From Hippasteria phrygiana (Eukaryota; Echinodermata; Asteroidea; Valvatida; Goniasteridae): 64,000 nt of DNA. The notes beneath the pieces were generated by a model that saw only the letters and a list, made by a program, of their open reading frames with translations, searched no databases and had not been told where the DNA came from. This document shows, piece after piece, positions 38,401-47,592 of the stretch. How positions within the stretch are numbered: the first letter of the stretch is position 1; every line of letters starts with the position of its first letter. The DNA lies in NCBI GenBank assembly GCA_037893225.1, contig JAZGUH010000775.1:248001-312000 (forward strand), written 5' to 3'. The translations under genes were made by a program, and so were the position numbers.

Positions 38401-41400
38401 AACTGAGGCATTTTTCTACAATAAAACGAAGATAGATGAGAATTTAAGTCAACAAAGGATTAACCGATAGTATCTTAAGTTTATTGACACAAGATAAACA
38501 ATGCAAACAACATAAAAATCTCAAAAAGTGAATTTCAATTTTCAATAATTCTCCTTGACCCACCCACCCACATTTTTGAAGAAAAAAATTACTTAAAATG
38601 TAAAAACACTGAAAATTTTGAATGGTCTGTAAGCTACTGGTGCAGGGCTCGAATTTCAGTAAAAAATCTACTAGCCAGCTGGGCTAGTAGCACAAAAATT
38701 TGCTGTTTTGAAACTCCCTGCCACAAAACTAAAAATGGCCATTCCAGAAATTATGCAGCTTTTTGAGTTCACCAGATTTAGAAAAAAATGGACTAGAGTG
38801 ATAGCATTTCGCACAGTTTATGAAAAAAATCACTAGACCAACGGACTAGTTCGGTCAAGAGTTCACTAGACCAACGTTCAAATCACTGGACTCGGTCCAG
38901 CGGATATTTTGATCCCTGTGGTGTAGTACATGTACATGTACATGTACACATAAAAAGATTCTGACGTCTAAGATATCAAGTTGAAAAGTAAGTAATGTAC
39001 ATTGTATCTTCATTTCTGACATCCATTTCGTTTTCAGGCTATCTCGCACCTTTTAAAGTAAATTAAGGCAATACTGTACACGAATAGCAGAACATGAGTC
39101 TTCTTTTAAAAGTGTGCTTTTCAAACTTGGCATAGTTCCCCTCCCACCCCCTCCCTCCCTGACAACAATGGTAAAAAGCCCTGCTTAATAATATCCCTTC
39201 AGACTAAACCCCAATACATTGCCAGCTACTACAAACAGGAAGTGGATTACAGTACGGAGCTCGATGACACACTTTGCCTCTTTTCCTGCTTGGAGTCGTA
39301 CGGCCCACAAAATCAAAAGCAAAACACACAAGTACGGCACAGGCGACTAATCCACGGGCATTGAGGACATATTACTGCTGTCTGGGACAATACTGAGGGG
39401 GGCTCGTGTGACTTGTGACACATGGACAAAACAACCCTCCGAAAGTTTATTTTTAGAGACTGTGGGCTCTGAAGATATTCTTCCTGTCATCATGCATAAA
39501 GTAATATTTCATTGTTGTGGTTTTGCCTTGACTGGAAGTGCTACAATTCACACAATTAGATACCCTGAACTGTGAAAATGAGTCATGAATCAGTCACTCA
39601 TAGTCCTACAGAGTTTTTACGTACACAGACTAATATTCTGAACACAGATATTTTAACCCTCCGAGAACAGGAGGGTTTTAACATAAATTTTAGGGCTGTA
39701 CCAGAGGACCTGACCGCTTATGTGAGCAACTCGTTCCAGATTATGGAATGAGTACCCGTAACAAAATTAACATACATTTTGTATTACTCAGTAATTTCTC
39801 AAAAACAATGAAAAAGAAAGTTTGTGAAAGTCAAAATGAAAACCAGGGTACGTGGAAAAGCAAAATGTTTATGACGCTTGCGAAAATGCAATTAACACCG
39901 TAAAGATATGGAGCTCACTGTACAAACTTGCATCTTGCTGAATTTATGCAACCGATGTGGTCGTGTTAACATGCAGACCTTTTCGAACAATATGAACAGC
40001 AATTACAGATATTAAATTTTTGGGATTGGCTTTCTTCAACAGGTGCCTGGGTGCCCGTGCTTTTCTCGATCGGGTACCCAGTTCCCGTACTACCCGTTAA
40101 AATGCACACCCATAATGAATTTCAAATTCAAGAACCTAAATGGCGTGTCCGGAGCTCCCTCTTTTATCCCCCCAAGCTGAGTATCTGGTGCACAGATAAC
40201 ATCATCAAAAACACATATATACATGAGTAACACCCTAGGATGGATGCATGCAAAACCATATTTTTGGAGGATTTTGGACTGTTCGGGTTAACATGCACAA
40301 TCACTTTACAGTAAAATCGCGATAACTCGAAGCTCAAGGGAATGGGCAAAATATTTGAGATATCCGGAATTTGACTCAAGCGAGGTCCCGATATTTTCAA
40401 CAGTTCTATCATCTACGCGTACAAGTATGTGTATACATGAATGGCTCCACCGTAACTCGCTATGCCGGGCTATATAGACACGTTATTTGAAACAATTTCC
40501 TGTATCACTGTAGCATTTTTCCCATTAAAACCCTCCTATACTTATCAAAAAATCTAGACAACTCTCACAGTTTGTGTGTGTTTCAATCTGTCACTTGATA
40601 GGTTGAAATATATAGGGTAGCTGGCTCCATTTTGGCCTTGAGAACAGGAGGGTTAAAAAATCATCACTTTACTCAAATGTTATATTTACCTAAAAGTATC
40701 TCTATATGTTAGGGAGAATACATGAGAAAGTGTGGATTCGTAATTTAAGAATTCACGAGGCGCGAAGCGCCGAGTGAATTTGTAAATTACGAATCAACAC
40801 TTGCGAGTGTATTCTCTGACTTAAACCATTGCGTCAACAGAAGTACATGTATTGTCATTAACTACCCAGTTGAGTGAAGATGGAAAGGAATGCATATCTC
40901 GTATCGTGGCCATTATTAAGAGACGTAATTTACATAAAGGAGTTTTTCGAGGCATTACATAATCAAGCTCTGGATTAGGGTTGAGGAAATGAATAACACT
41001 TTACTAAAGATTCGTAGTTCCGAATCCACACTTTGAACAATAGTGTGACGTCAAGCAATGGTTTAAATACATATAAACATGACAATAAACCACAAAATGT
41101 CATTATCTAACTGTGTGTAGGAAATCTTTAATCGACTGTCGGTGTGCGGGCAACCATTGGGCAAGCTGTACTAGTGATCAGGCCAGAACGAAACAAGGAT
41201 TAATTGCGGCTACGGTCGATTGTTGTGCTTATGTGTGACCAAATCAATCACAATAGCAAGTGCACACTGTCTACAATGTACAAATGTACATGTACGTCTT
41301 GAAAAGACGAAGGCGATAGCAATCTTAACTCATAATATATTTTTTTTGCGATGGTTGACACTTCTTTGTGGCTTTTTGGCAGCGGTTTCTTTTGGACTGG

Positions 41401-41736
41401 CTGGAAAAAAATTCAAGTTAAACGGATTCACCGGTGCCAGCAATTCGAGTTACGGGAGTATTTATGTACACAATATCGAGTTTGAGTATCGCAATTTTAC
41501 TGTACATACATGTACCTTCCACGGTTTCCTTACTTCAATTCCCCCCCCCCCTTAAAAAAGTGGGGAGAGGATTAAAGATTTACCTTCTTTGTGTGGACAT
41601 CAAAGGTGATGGCTACGCCATTTTTCGTTGCCCCCGTTACCTGCACCTGGTACCATGGTTCAAATGGTGTGTCAACGGCAACATCACCATTCTGATCTGT
41701 GGATTCATCCTGCAGACGTTTAGACCGAGAAGACAT
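26247..41736 (-). CDS. SNX5/6/32-type sorting nexin (PX-BAR), ten coding exons
   Basis: Endosomal sorting nexin. SNX5/6/32 pair with SNX1/2 in the ESCPE-1 coat, which tubulates endosomes and recycles cargo such as CI-MPR. Coding exons: 41584-41736, 35552-35653, 35118-35208, 31994-32106, 31638-31827, 30498-30585, 29681-29807, 29089-29178, 27717-27782, 26247-26411. All borders are GT/AG and all phases agree (0,0,1,0,1,2,0,0,0), giving 394 aa; human SNX5 is 404. PX domain about 28-153: YQVQVTGATKNGVAITFDVH, YEDFEWLQHCL, then SGII-MPPLPSRP, then a helical insertion. This insertion is the SNX5/6 hallmark and replaces ordinary PI3P binding. BAR domain about 175-390, with FENATKSLEKAK and KFHQQRVIEFQKALVLYAEA aligning to SNX6 YENANKALDKAR and DFKTRRVAAFRKNLVELAEL. 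An in-frame Met 11 codons upstream (41769) is an alternative start. Divergent from vertebrate SNX5/6, so the exact orthologue is not assigned. Confidence 0.88.
26576..26880. repeat. C-rich hexamer minisatellite (CCCAGT / CCCAAC)n
   Basis: About 300 bp of alternating CAACCC and CAGTCC hexamers. On the minus strand, the transcribed strand of the SNX gene, it reads GGGACT/GGGGTT with dozens of closely spaced G-runs, so the intron RNA could form G-quadruplexes. The long Pro/Gln and Gly/Leu ORFs across it are artefacts. Confidence 0.9.
27121..27339 (+). mobile_element. MITE family M3, full copy
   Basis: 219 bp with TTAACCCCTTG at 27121 and CAAGGGGTTAA ending at 27339. Near-identical layout to 4999-5219. 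Confidence 0.8.
27717..27782 (-). CDS. SNX coding exon 9
   Basis: 22 codons, acceptor TCCATCAG, donor GTAGGC. Encodes AEEMKDKREREFNAISEIAK-KE, a charged stretch of the last BAR helix (SNX6 has CCQKFEKISESAKQE). Confidence 0.87.
28191..28524 (-). mobile_element. MITE family M2, long copy
   Basis: 334 bp between TTAACTCCCTACATCATTTT and GGAAGGTTAGGGTTAA. Filled with AATCCTCCAAAATCC-like subrepeats. Reverse orientation of 33965-34323. Confidence 0.75.
28600..28780. repeat. dispersed repeat (GTTGTAGTCGAGTCCCTGCA type)
   Basis: Near-match to 14943-15140. This copy also carries the mirrored end (GGACTTGCAGGGACTTG), so the full element is an imperfect inverted repeat. Confidence 0.6.
29089..29178 (-). 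CDS. SNX coding exon 8
   Basis: 30 codons, acceptor CTTTTCAG, donor GTGAGT. Encodes NMLYVRTCKLLEFENATKSL then EKAKPIKKEA (SNX6 DLLYRRSRSLVDYENANKAL). Confidence 0.9.
29179..29680 (-). other. SNX intron 7, mostly a dispersed repeat
   Basis: Positions 29215-29640 match 39690-40115. Shared landmarks are TTCCAGATTATGGAAT, ATTTTTGGGATTGGCTTTCTT and GGGTACCCGATTC-like stretches. Non-coding. Confidence 0.55.
29681..29807 (-). CDS. SNX coding exon 7
   Basis: 127 nt, acceptor TTTATCAG, donor GTATAG. Encodes MQLHFAKAIEHYSHGVDIFI then ANDEKTLGFCLDHYARYLEA-EK, aligning with the SNX5/6 DEDLKLxxLLxYY region of BAR. Confidence 0.87.
29808..30497 (-). other. SNX intron 6
   Basis: Contains a C-rich run (29984-30035) and an M3-type copy beginning TTAACCCCTTGAGCCCGG at 30042 and decaying by about 30240. 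No exon. Confidence 0.55.
30498..30585 (-). CDS. SNX coding exon 6
   Basis: 88 nt, acceptor CCTTGCAG, donor GTAAGC. Encodes FSASLNHLSTALCLSSMAVE then QGPTSDVN, in BAR helix 1-2 (SNX6 has IGSSLYALGTQDSTDI). Phase 2 out. Confidence 0.85.
30688..31155 (+). repeat. dispersed repeat M5 (occupied copy)
   Basis: Relative of 22596-22890 in opposite orientation. It is interrupted by the M4 element at 30827-30976, exactly at the TTAA of the unoccupied copy. Confidence 0.65.
30827..30976 (+). mobile_element. MITE family M4, TTAA-flanked
   Basis: 150 bp with TTAACCCTCC and GGAGGGTTAA ends and TTAA on both sides. The inner GTTTCAACCTGTCACTTGAC and TTTTGGCTCCATTTTGGCC-like parts are shared with 40525-40656. 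Confidence 0.8.
31180..31350 (+). repeat. SINE-like fragment with B-box
   Basis: GGGGGTTCGAATCCCGCCCG (B-box like) is followed by TCACACAGGCTCTCGGAAAG and CACTGAGTATACAGTGCTT. This looks like the 3' part of a tRNA-derived SINE; the A-box half is degraded. Confidence 0.45.
31638..31827 (-). CDS. SNX coding exon 5
   Basis: 190 nt, acceptor TCTGCCAG, donor GTAAGT. Encodes PPVRAKVKKSLLTNLSKAVG through LDPSFQKERSIVNEVV to LNHSE, the linker amphipathic helix and first BAR helix. Phase 1 out. Confidence 0.87.
31994..32106 (-). CDS. SNX coding exon 4
   Basis: 113 nt, acceptor TTTCTCAG, donor GTAAGC. Encodes GDEFHKDCYALEKYLQLVIR then HSFLGKNESLGKFLTETE, the end of the PX domain (SNX5 has HPVLSKDRNFHVFLE). 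Confidence 0.87.
32662..33089. mobile_element. M2-related element with AATCCAAC subrepeats
   Basis: Left end AAACCGTAACCCTGCTGAATCC. The body is repeated GTTGGATTTNNCAGG / AATCCAAC units in both orientations, and the right end is near GGGCTTAGAGTTAA. It resembles the short element at 42891-42962 in its end (ACCCTGCTGAATCCA). Confidence 0.5.
33258..33640. repeat. inverted repeat, about 45-bp arms
   Basis: CAATTCGATCGATTCACTAC...CCGCCAGCGGCA (33258-33300) is mirrored by TGCCGCTGGTGGCG...GAATTG (about 33588-33630). Confidence 0.55.
33965..34323 (+). mobile_element. MITE family M2, long copy
   Basis: TTAACCCTAACCTTCC at 33965 and GGGAGTTGGGGTTAA ending at 34323. Many GGAGGATT(TTG) subrepeats. 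The ATG-containing ORFs in it are by-products. Confidence 0.75.
35118..35208 (-). CDS. SNX coding exon 3
   Basis: 91 nt after acceptor ACTCCAG, donor GTCAGT. Encodes MPPLPSRPIASAADAAAKSK and TVLGSDTKVK, the Pro-rich loop and start of the helical PX insertion. Phase 1 out. Confidence 0.8.
35209..35551 (-). other. SNX intron 2
   Basis: 343 bp between exons 3 and 2. No repeat family or exon recognised. Confidence 0.6.
35552..35653 (-). CDS. SNX coding exon 2
   Basis: 34 codons, acceptor TATTTCAG, donor GTAAGT. Encodes TTVQRVYEDFEWLQHCL and SSGII, the core PX strand and helix (SNX6 has HEEFIWLHD and AGYIIPP). Confidence 0.87.
35687..35838 (-). mobile_element. MITE family M1 copy, reverse orientation
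   Basis: AACCCTAACCCTGCCAGACG at one end and GCCCTGGATGGTTAGGGG at the other. The boundary TTAA motifs are slightly decayed. Confidence 0.75.
36300..36440. repeat. palindromic CAATCGTGGACC repeat
   Basis: CAATCGTGGAC and its complement recur around AAAAGTTAAAAGTACAAACA. Relatives are at 45597-45760 and a short end at 12985-13010. Confidence 0.45.
37735..37887 (+). mobile_element. MITE family M1 copy
   Basis: Starts CCTAACCCTAACCCTCCAGG, two to three telomere-like hexamers, and ends GGGTTAGGGTTTTAA. Confidence 0.75.
39653..39681 (+). mobile_element. 29-bp minimal derivative of MITE M4
   Basis: TTAACCCTCC is joined directly to GAGAACAGGAGGGTTTTAA. The right part equals the last bases of the M4 copy at 40637-40656, so almost the whole interior has been lost. 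Confidence 0.6.
39690..40115. repeat. dispersed repeat shared with 29215-29640
   Basis: Shares TTCCAGATTATGGAAT, AAACTTGCATCTTGCTG and TTTTTGGGATTGGCTTTCTT in the same order. Non-coding, class unknown. Confidence 0.6.
40525..40656 (+). mobile_element. MITE family M4 copy
   Basis: TTAAAACCCTCC at 40525 and GGAGGGTTAA ending at 40656. The body is collinear with 30827-30976. Confidence 0.75.
41584..41736 (-). CDS. SNX coding exon 1
   Basis: 51 codons from ATG 41736 (MSSRSKRLQDEST) to the donor after ACAAAGAAG (GTAAAT). Encodes the start of the PX domain (YQVQVTGATKNGVAITFDVH). Phase 0 out. Confidence 0.8.
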
Positions 41737-41955
41737 GGAAATCACGCAATGTTTTCTGCTGTCATGCAATTCTCTAATGGTTTTCCCGACCCCTCCCGTT
41801 CAGCTGCCCCACCCCAAAATGGGATTGCCATCTCAGAAGTGACCAAAGATCGTCAAGCAAATATTCGAATACCATTTTGCCAGTTCGAATATTCGAAAAG
41901 ATATGCACATACAGATACGACTCTGATGCTATTTTAATAGAAAAGTTACGGCGCT

Positions 41956-42105
41956 TTAACCCTAACCCTGCCAGATGCAGCACAGTGCATCTGTGGTGAC
42001 AGCTTGACCTTGCTGCACTCTGCACACAAGTCAATGTGACAAAGTATGCAATCTGATGCGTCTGGCAGGGTTTCTAGCCAAAATACCCTGGAGGGTTAGG
42101 CTTAA
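41956..42105 (-). mobile_element. MITE family M1 copy, reverse orientation
   Basis: TTAA at 41956-41959 and 42102-42105. The body contains the reverse complement of the M1 core. Confidence 0.8.
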
Positions 42106-42584
42106 TAGCAGCGTCAAATGCCACATTTTTGTCAATCGTAACTTTTAGTGGATGGAGGTTTATTGTTCCCGTCCGTAAAACCCTTGATACAACAGGGGCA
42201 TGCAAAAAAATGCTGTTTGAACGGTCCATAATATCAATCGCCATACGTAAAACACCAGCGTGCTTTTACGTGCAATGTTTTTTTTACCGGTGCGGCATGC
42301 ACTGAAAAACTTGATCAGTGAGTATCGATTATTCAAATATTCGGTCAAACCCAGTTTCAAATATTCGAATACTAAATTATTCGAAAATGAACAGCCCTAG
42401 ACCAAAGCCCAACCCCTGGGGCACAATTCTCCTGTACGAAAGTTACAGGGTAGATTTTTATTTCCACTTTAAAGAAAGTCCCCACAATTCACAAAAAAAT
42501 ACTCATCCCAGGGACGAGACAATACCAGGGGGAGGGGGGGGGGGGGGAGTCATTTTTTATGTTATATTTGTAAACAGGCATTGA

Positions 42585-43205
42585 CTGATCTGGGAAAGAT
42601 TTTACTTTAATACCCATCACCCCCAACCAAAATCAGTCAGCAACAGCAAAATCTTGGAAAATAACCAACCCTCCTTGATAACACATGTCTTAACATGTGG
42701 CACAACCTGTTATTTCAAGATTTATTTCAGCAAAATCTGTAAAAAATGAGGAAGAAATCAACAATGTATGTGAACACTTTGGAGTGACTATATACACATG
42801 GTGCCAACTGCCAAGAACTTCTAACACAGAAAACACAAACTTTCTTCCCCTATAATATTGCACTAAAATGTCCCAACAAAATTCTCAAAATTAACCCTAA
42901 CCCTGCTGAATCCATCAATATGAATACAAATTTCCACACACCTTGGGGGGTTAGGGCTAAATTAGGTTGTGCCAAGTGTTTATACAATTATGAACACAAA
43001 TGGATGGTTATTTTCCAAGATTTGCTGTTCCTAACCGATTTTGGTGGGGGGTATTAACCCTAACCCTCCAGGGTATTTTGGCTAGAAACCCTGCCAGACG
43101 CATCAGATTGCATACTTGTGTGCAGAGTGCAGCAAGGTCAAGCTGTCACCTAGAAGCACTGTGCTGCGTCTGGCAGGGTTAGGGTTAAAGTAAAATCTTT
43201 CCAAG
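42585..43205. mobile_element. foldback repeat with a nested M1 insertion
   Basis: The left arm (about 42590-42665) is the reverse complement of the right arm (about 43007-43205 minus the insert). The right arm is split at its TTAA by the M1 element at 43054-43188. The left arm keeps the uninterrupted TTTACTTTAATACCC. A short TTAA-started element (42891-42962) also sits in the loop. Confidence 0.75.
43054..43188 (+). mobile_element. MITE family M1 copy with readable target duplication
   Basis: TTAA at 43054-43057 and 43185-43188. Flanking bases continue the host repeat exactly as in the empty relatives at about 42602-42612 and 13050-13053. Confidence 0.85.
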
Positions 43206-43443
43206 TCATTTTGGAATGAGAAAAAATACTCTCGACTCTAATTTGATCAAAAATAAAGCAGTGTTGTAGTCGAGACCATTTTAAGACCAGGCACAAGACC
43301 ATTCACAAGACCATTCACAAGACCAGCTTGTAACAGGCACAAGTAACAGGCATAAACCATGACAAAGGAATGCTTTTGTTACAGTTTATTTGAATAGCTT
43401 AAGACTTGAATTAAGACTGCTGTGCTGGTCTTGTGCTGGTCTA

Positions 43444-44110
43444 GCCCTACAAATAGGGCTGTAAATAGTTCCTTTTTTAACTTCTGGCTTTTTACTGTCA
43501 CCATTACAGCCCTACTCCAACAGCAGCCCTACACACTGAGTTTTACAACCGGTCGACTTTTTACAACCGCTCTTGTTATGAATTATGCATAAAACGTCCG
43601 CGGATTCATGTGTGCATACATCCGCGCGACGCCTCATGCATAATTCATAACAAGACCAGTTTCTGCAGCCGCCGAGTATGGTGCCCTGACTTCTCACGAT
43701 ACAACCGCACGTCGTACATACTCATGCATAATTCATTGACAGACCATTTTCTACAACCGCCGGGTGCCCCGACTTCTCTCGATCCTATCGATGAATACAA
43801 GATGGCGTCCTCCATGTAAAGACGGTTTGGAAGGTTTTGGAGCATAATTTGTCATTTTTGAAGACCTCACAGCCGGACGAATTCAGCATTTAGTAAGCCT
43901 TGTTATATACTGTAGAAATTGCCAACATCTCAGGAATACAATGATGTATATAAAAGTGTTCAGCGATAAGAATTTGGGGAGATATTTGAAATCAAAGTCG
44001 ACCGGTTGTAAAACTCAGCGTGTAGGGCTGCCGTTGGAGTAGGGCTGTAATAGTGACAGTAAAAAGCCAGAAGTTAAAAAAGGAACCATTTACAGCCCTA
44101 TTTGTAGGGC
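43444..44110. mobile_element. foldback element, about 117-bp arms
   Basis: Left arm 43444-43561 (GCCCTACAAATAGGGCTG to CCGGTCGACTTT) is mirrored by 43994-44110. The centre carries repeated CATAATTCAT and ACAACCGCC motifs. It interrupts a CAAGACCA-type repeat whose halves lie at 43265-43443 and 44111-44160. Confidence 0.75.
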
Positions 44111-46591
44111 TTGTGCTGGTCTTGCAGGGTCTTGTGTGGTCTTGTGATAGATGAGCCCTGCCCTACACGACACAATCGCCAAACTTTGCAGGTGAAATAT
44201 TCCGAACTTTATGTGGAAATCTGTTAGAATGTCAAACTGGTAAAATTGATGTATTCCAAATGCACGTGAATATGAATAGCCTAGGTATGTTATTTCTGTA
44301 CTTACCATTACCAATCTCTTCTCAGGGTCAGTTATTCAGTCAAAACTGATCAGTGTTGATGCGGCAAACTCAGATTGAGATGACCACACTAATCTGAATC
44401 CCACACAGTATGCAATCTGTAGCCAACCTCAGTTTTGCCGATTTCAAAGTTAGATAATAGGCCTAATGCTGTACAAACACAAATTTCATGAATTTACAAG
44501 AGTTTGATCATGACAACATGTCGAAGAAACGATGTCGATGTACGCCTACTCCCACACAGGCACACGTCTTAGTAAAAGTTGTTCAAGTCTCACTATCACT
44601 CAGTTCCTACGAAGTGCGCGTATTGCAAGTGAAGTGTGGTTCCAACGTGTTGACAGGTCTAGAAGGTTCAAACAAATTGAACAAAAAACGCTAAAACAAA
44701 AACGCTGACACATAAAAATGGGCTGAAAACTCCTCCCGAAGACTCCCAGGATAGGCCAGACATGTACCCCAACCGCGAGATCTGTTTCCGCATGCGATTG
44801 TGCGATAAACTGGAACCAGTCTGTTTACCGAATATATAGCCCGCCCTCTATAGACAGAAGGAGTTGATGCAGCGGTAATTTCGGAAACGCCCCCTATATA
44901 ATAAGCGAGAACAATAACCAAATCGTGAAAAAAAAATCCTCCCCGACAGATATTTTGGCAGTTTCTGATTTCCAAAAAAAGAATCATATAAAACGTCTAC
45001 AAAAACATATCGGAGAGCAACCCCGTAATTCTTGGTTCACAAAAAAAAGTGCACCTTTTCGTTTTTTTCAAAATGGTATTGGGGTTTTATGCCGGTGTAG
45101 CGTGAAATTTGGTCATCATGAAATTAGTATTACACATGCCTAGTGATCGATAATATCGATAATTGGGAGTGTTGGTAGTCACATGTGAGGGTTTATCCAA
45201 TAATAGGGAAGAGAAGCCCAAATTTCATGGGAGTCGGATATTCATATGACACCGGAAACATTGTATATTAATGATAATGATCATCGACAGAACTGCGTGG
45301 CCCGGCGGTGTCGCATGATTAATTATCCGTCTCCCTGAAAAGCCGACTTATATTAGTGGTTCTACTAGACTGCGCATGCCTAAGTGAAGATAATTAGGAC
45401 AGTGACCGATCATGTGAGAGGGTTTAATTAATAATAGGGAAGAGAAGCCAACATTTCATGGGAGTCGGATATTCATATGTCCCCCAACACACCCACACAA
45501 CTTTAACTAGTGGGAAGAACCCCCGTTGGTATTGTACACAATTTTCAACCGTGGACCTTAACTGAACCGTGGTCCACTATACAAGTACACACACACAAAT
45601 GTGTAATCCCAGGCAATCGCGGACCTCCCATTGTTCCTCTTTTGTTTATACTCTAACTTTTTCGGATTCCCATATGTTTTGTACACGATTTTTAATCGTG
45701 GACCTTGACTCAATCGTGGACCCTATTGTCCTCTTTGTTAAAGGTCCACGGTTTAAATAGCTATACAAAGTCACCTATTTCCGCCAGGACAAGAAGATTG
45801 TTCGGAACTGATTTTTAGCTTCCCCCCGAGAAATTGCTCCGCATCCGGCGCCATACTGTGCAACCACCCCTCCCCCCCCCCCCCCCCCCCCCCCACTTGC
45901 CATAAAGAAAGCCTGCTTTGACTCAGAATCAATTCAATAAATCCAGCAAAGGAGTGTTGTGTTCATGGCTAAATTCATGATTATTTAAAATGAGACATGC
46001 AAAAATTGTCGCCAAAAGCTTTTAATAAATGGCCGCCGGCTGTTGGCATAAATTTCCATTTAAAACGGAGAGGGCACTGTATCATGTTGATTACGTTTCG
46101 AAAACCAAAATTTCAAATAATTGCGTTCAAAATATTGGAAAAGGGCACGCGAGACGGAAAAGTTTGCCGAAAAACTCGTTTAGTTTTATTCTACCGAACA
46201 CAAAATCTCTCGGCATCTAAGGAAATTATGAAAGAAATTATCAAAATTCCATTCTTGACGGAAGCTTTACAATCAGTTTAGTCGATGTGGATGTTTAAGT
46301 GTTTAATGTACAGTGATGAGCAACATAGCCTGTACAGTTTCTTTTTCTGTATAAAAGTCTTTCAATTATTGACCTTTATATGCAGATCAGTCTGTGTAAA
46401 GTAGGCCTACATTTATTCTCTTAGGTACTGAAACAGTTCTATAAAAGCTATGTAGCGCTACAGATCAAGGGCACCACTCAAAATGTTCCAATTGTCGGAT
46501 TTTTCCGAACTAATCTGGCGTCCTCGAAAGCATGATTTTGGTCAATGATTTTCAAACAAACGGCGCCTTTTCAAGGGATGGTCGTGGATAT

Positions 46592-46714
46592 GGCCCTGTC
46601 CGAATTACTTGGCTACGGCTTGAAATTACACACAAGTCTATGGTTGTGGCTGCAGCAACATCACATAGACTTGTGTGTAATTTCAAGCCGTAGCCAAGTA
46701 ATTCGGACACGGCC
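46592..46714. mobile_element. hairpin MITE, 50-bp arms
   Basis: GGCCCTGTCCGAATTACTTG...AAGTCTATG (46592-46642) is mirrored at 46664-46714 almost without mismatch, around a 21-bp loop. Confidence 0.75.
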
Positions 46715-46909
46715 TATTATTATGTTCTACTTTTGAATGATCTTTCCAATGCTTTGTGTAGCCCAATTGGGCGCCTACGAGGCAATGTGTCCCTTTCGCC
46801 ATTTTGTTTCGCCATTATTGTTTTCGTAGACCAGAATTGCCATTATGCCTTTAACCTGAATAAGCATCACACGAGGGCGCTATTAGAACAAGAAAAAGAA
46901 ATATAAACA

Positions 46910-46972
46910 GGGCAGAGGATTCGAATGCAGGCCTCGGTGCTCCAAATCCTTACGTTCTACCAATATAGCCAC
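46910..46972 (-). repeat. tRNA-like SINE head
   Basis: The minus strand reads GTGGCTATATTGGTAGAACG (A-box region) then GCATTCGAATCC (B-box). There is no full cloverleaf and the acceptor stem does not pair, so not a tRNA gene. Confidence 0.35.
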
Positions 46973-47592
46973 AACAGTAGCTCGACCAAATCGGTTTACT
47001 GCAACCGTATACAGTTGTCTAAAGACCCAATTGGGTTTTGCCCTTCACCGACGTATTTTATAAACACTGTAAACTCAGCGTTGTCCCGGAGTATTTTATA
47101 TCAAGGGAAAACAATTCCGAGAACCTGTCTGGCTGCTCACATAGCCAAGTACACAGAAACACTCTGGCAATTCTAGACTACGAAAAAAAAACGAATCCCT
47201 TTCAGTTCTTTCTGCAGCTTGGAGATAAAGCACTTCAAGCCTATATACCACAGTATATTTTGGTCTAAATTGTGAGTAATGTATTTACATAGGCATTTTA
47301 CACGCGATGTGGATTCTATCTTTTTGATCGGCGTCATTACCGAGTAAATCACAAACATGAGATGTTATATCTCACTAATTCCACTGCTTTAAATTTGAAG
47401 TCTCTGGTTCCGTGGACTATAACCCTCCTCGTTCCAGCACTCGCTGAGGAACTTTGTACAGGTCTCTGCAAATACTGCAATCATGCAATCACTTCGTAAA
47501 TCCATTTGTACAGCGATACGCGCAAATTTGTATGTAGTTTGACCTTTTCTAAGGGAGGTTGTTACCCATGATTCCAGCTTTGTTTTAACTTA

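Larger units (their letters stand above)
35654..41583 (-). other. SNX intron 1
   Basis: 5.9 kb, the largest SNX intron. It contains M1 copies (35687-35838, 37735-37887), M4 copies (39653-39681, 40525-40656), CAATCGTGGACC-type repeats (36300-36440) and a hairpin near 40727-40795. No coding exon recognised. Confidence 0.55.
41737..47592. other. intergenic, repeat-rich
   Basis: About 5.9 kb between the SNX start and the receptor pseudogene. It holds M1 copies, a foldback with a nested insertion (42585-43205), a second foldback (43444-44110), a direct repeat pair (45175-45245, 45405-45480), a C-run (about 45870-45894), a hairpin (46592-46714) and a tRNA-like head on the minus strand (about 46910-46972). 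SNX 5' UTR or promoter sequence is expected next to 41769 but is not recognisable. Confidence 0.5.
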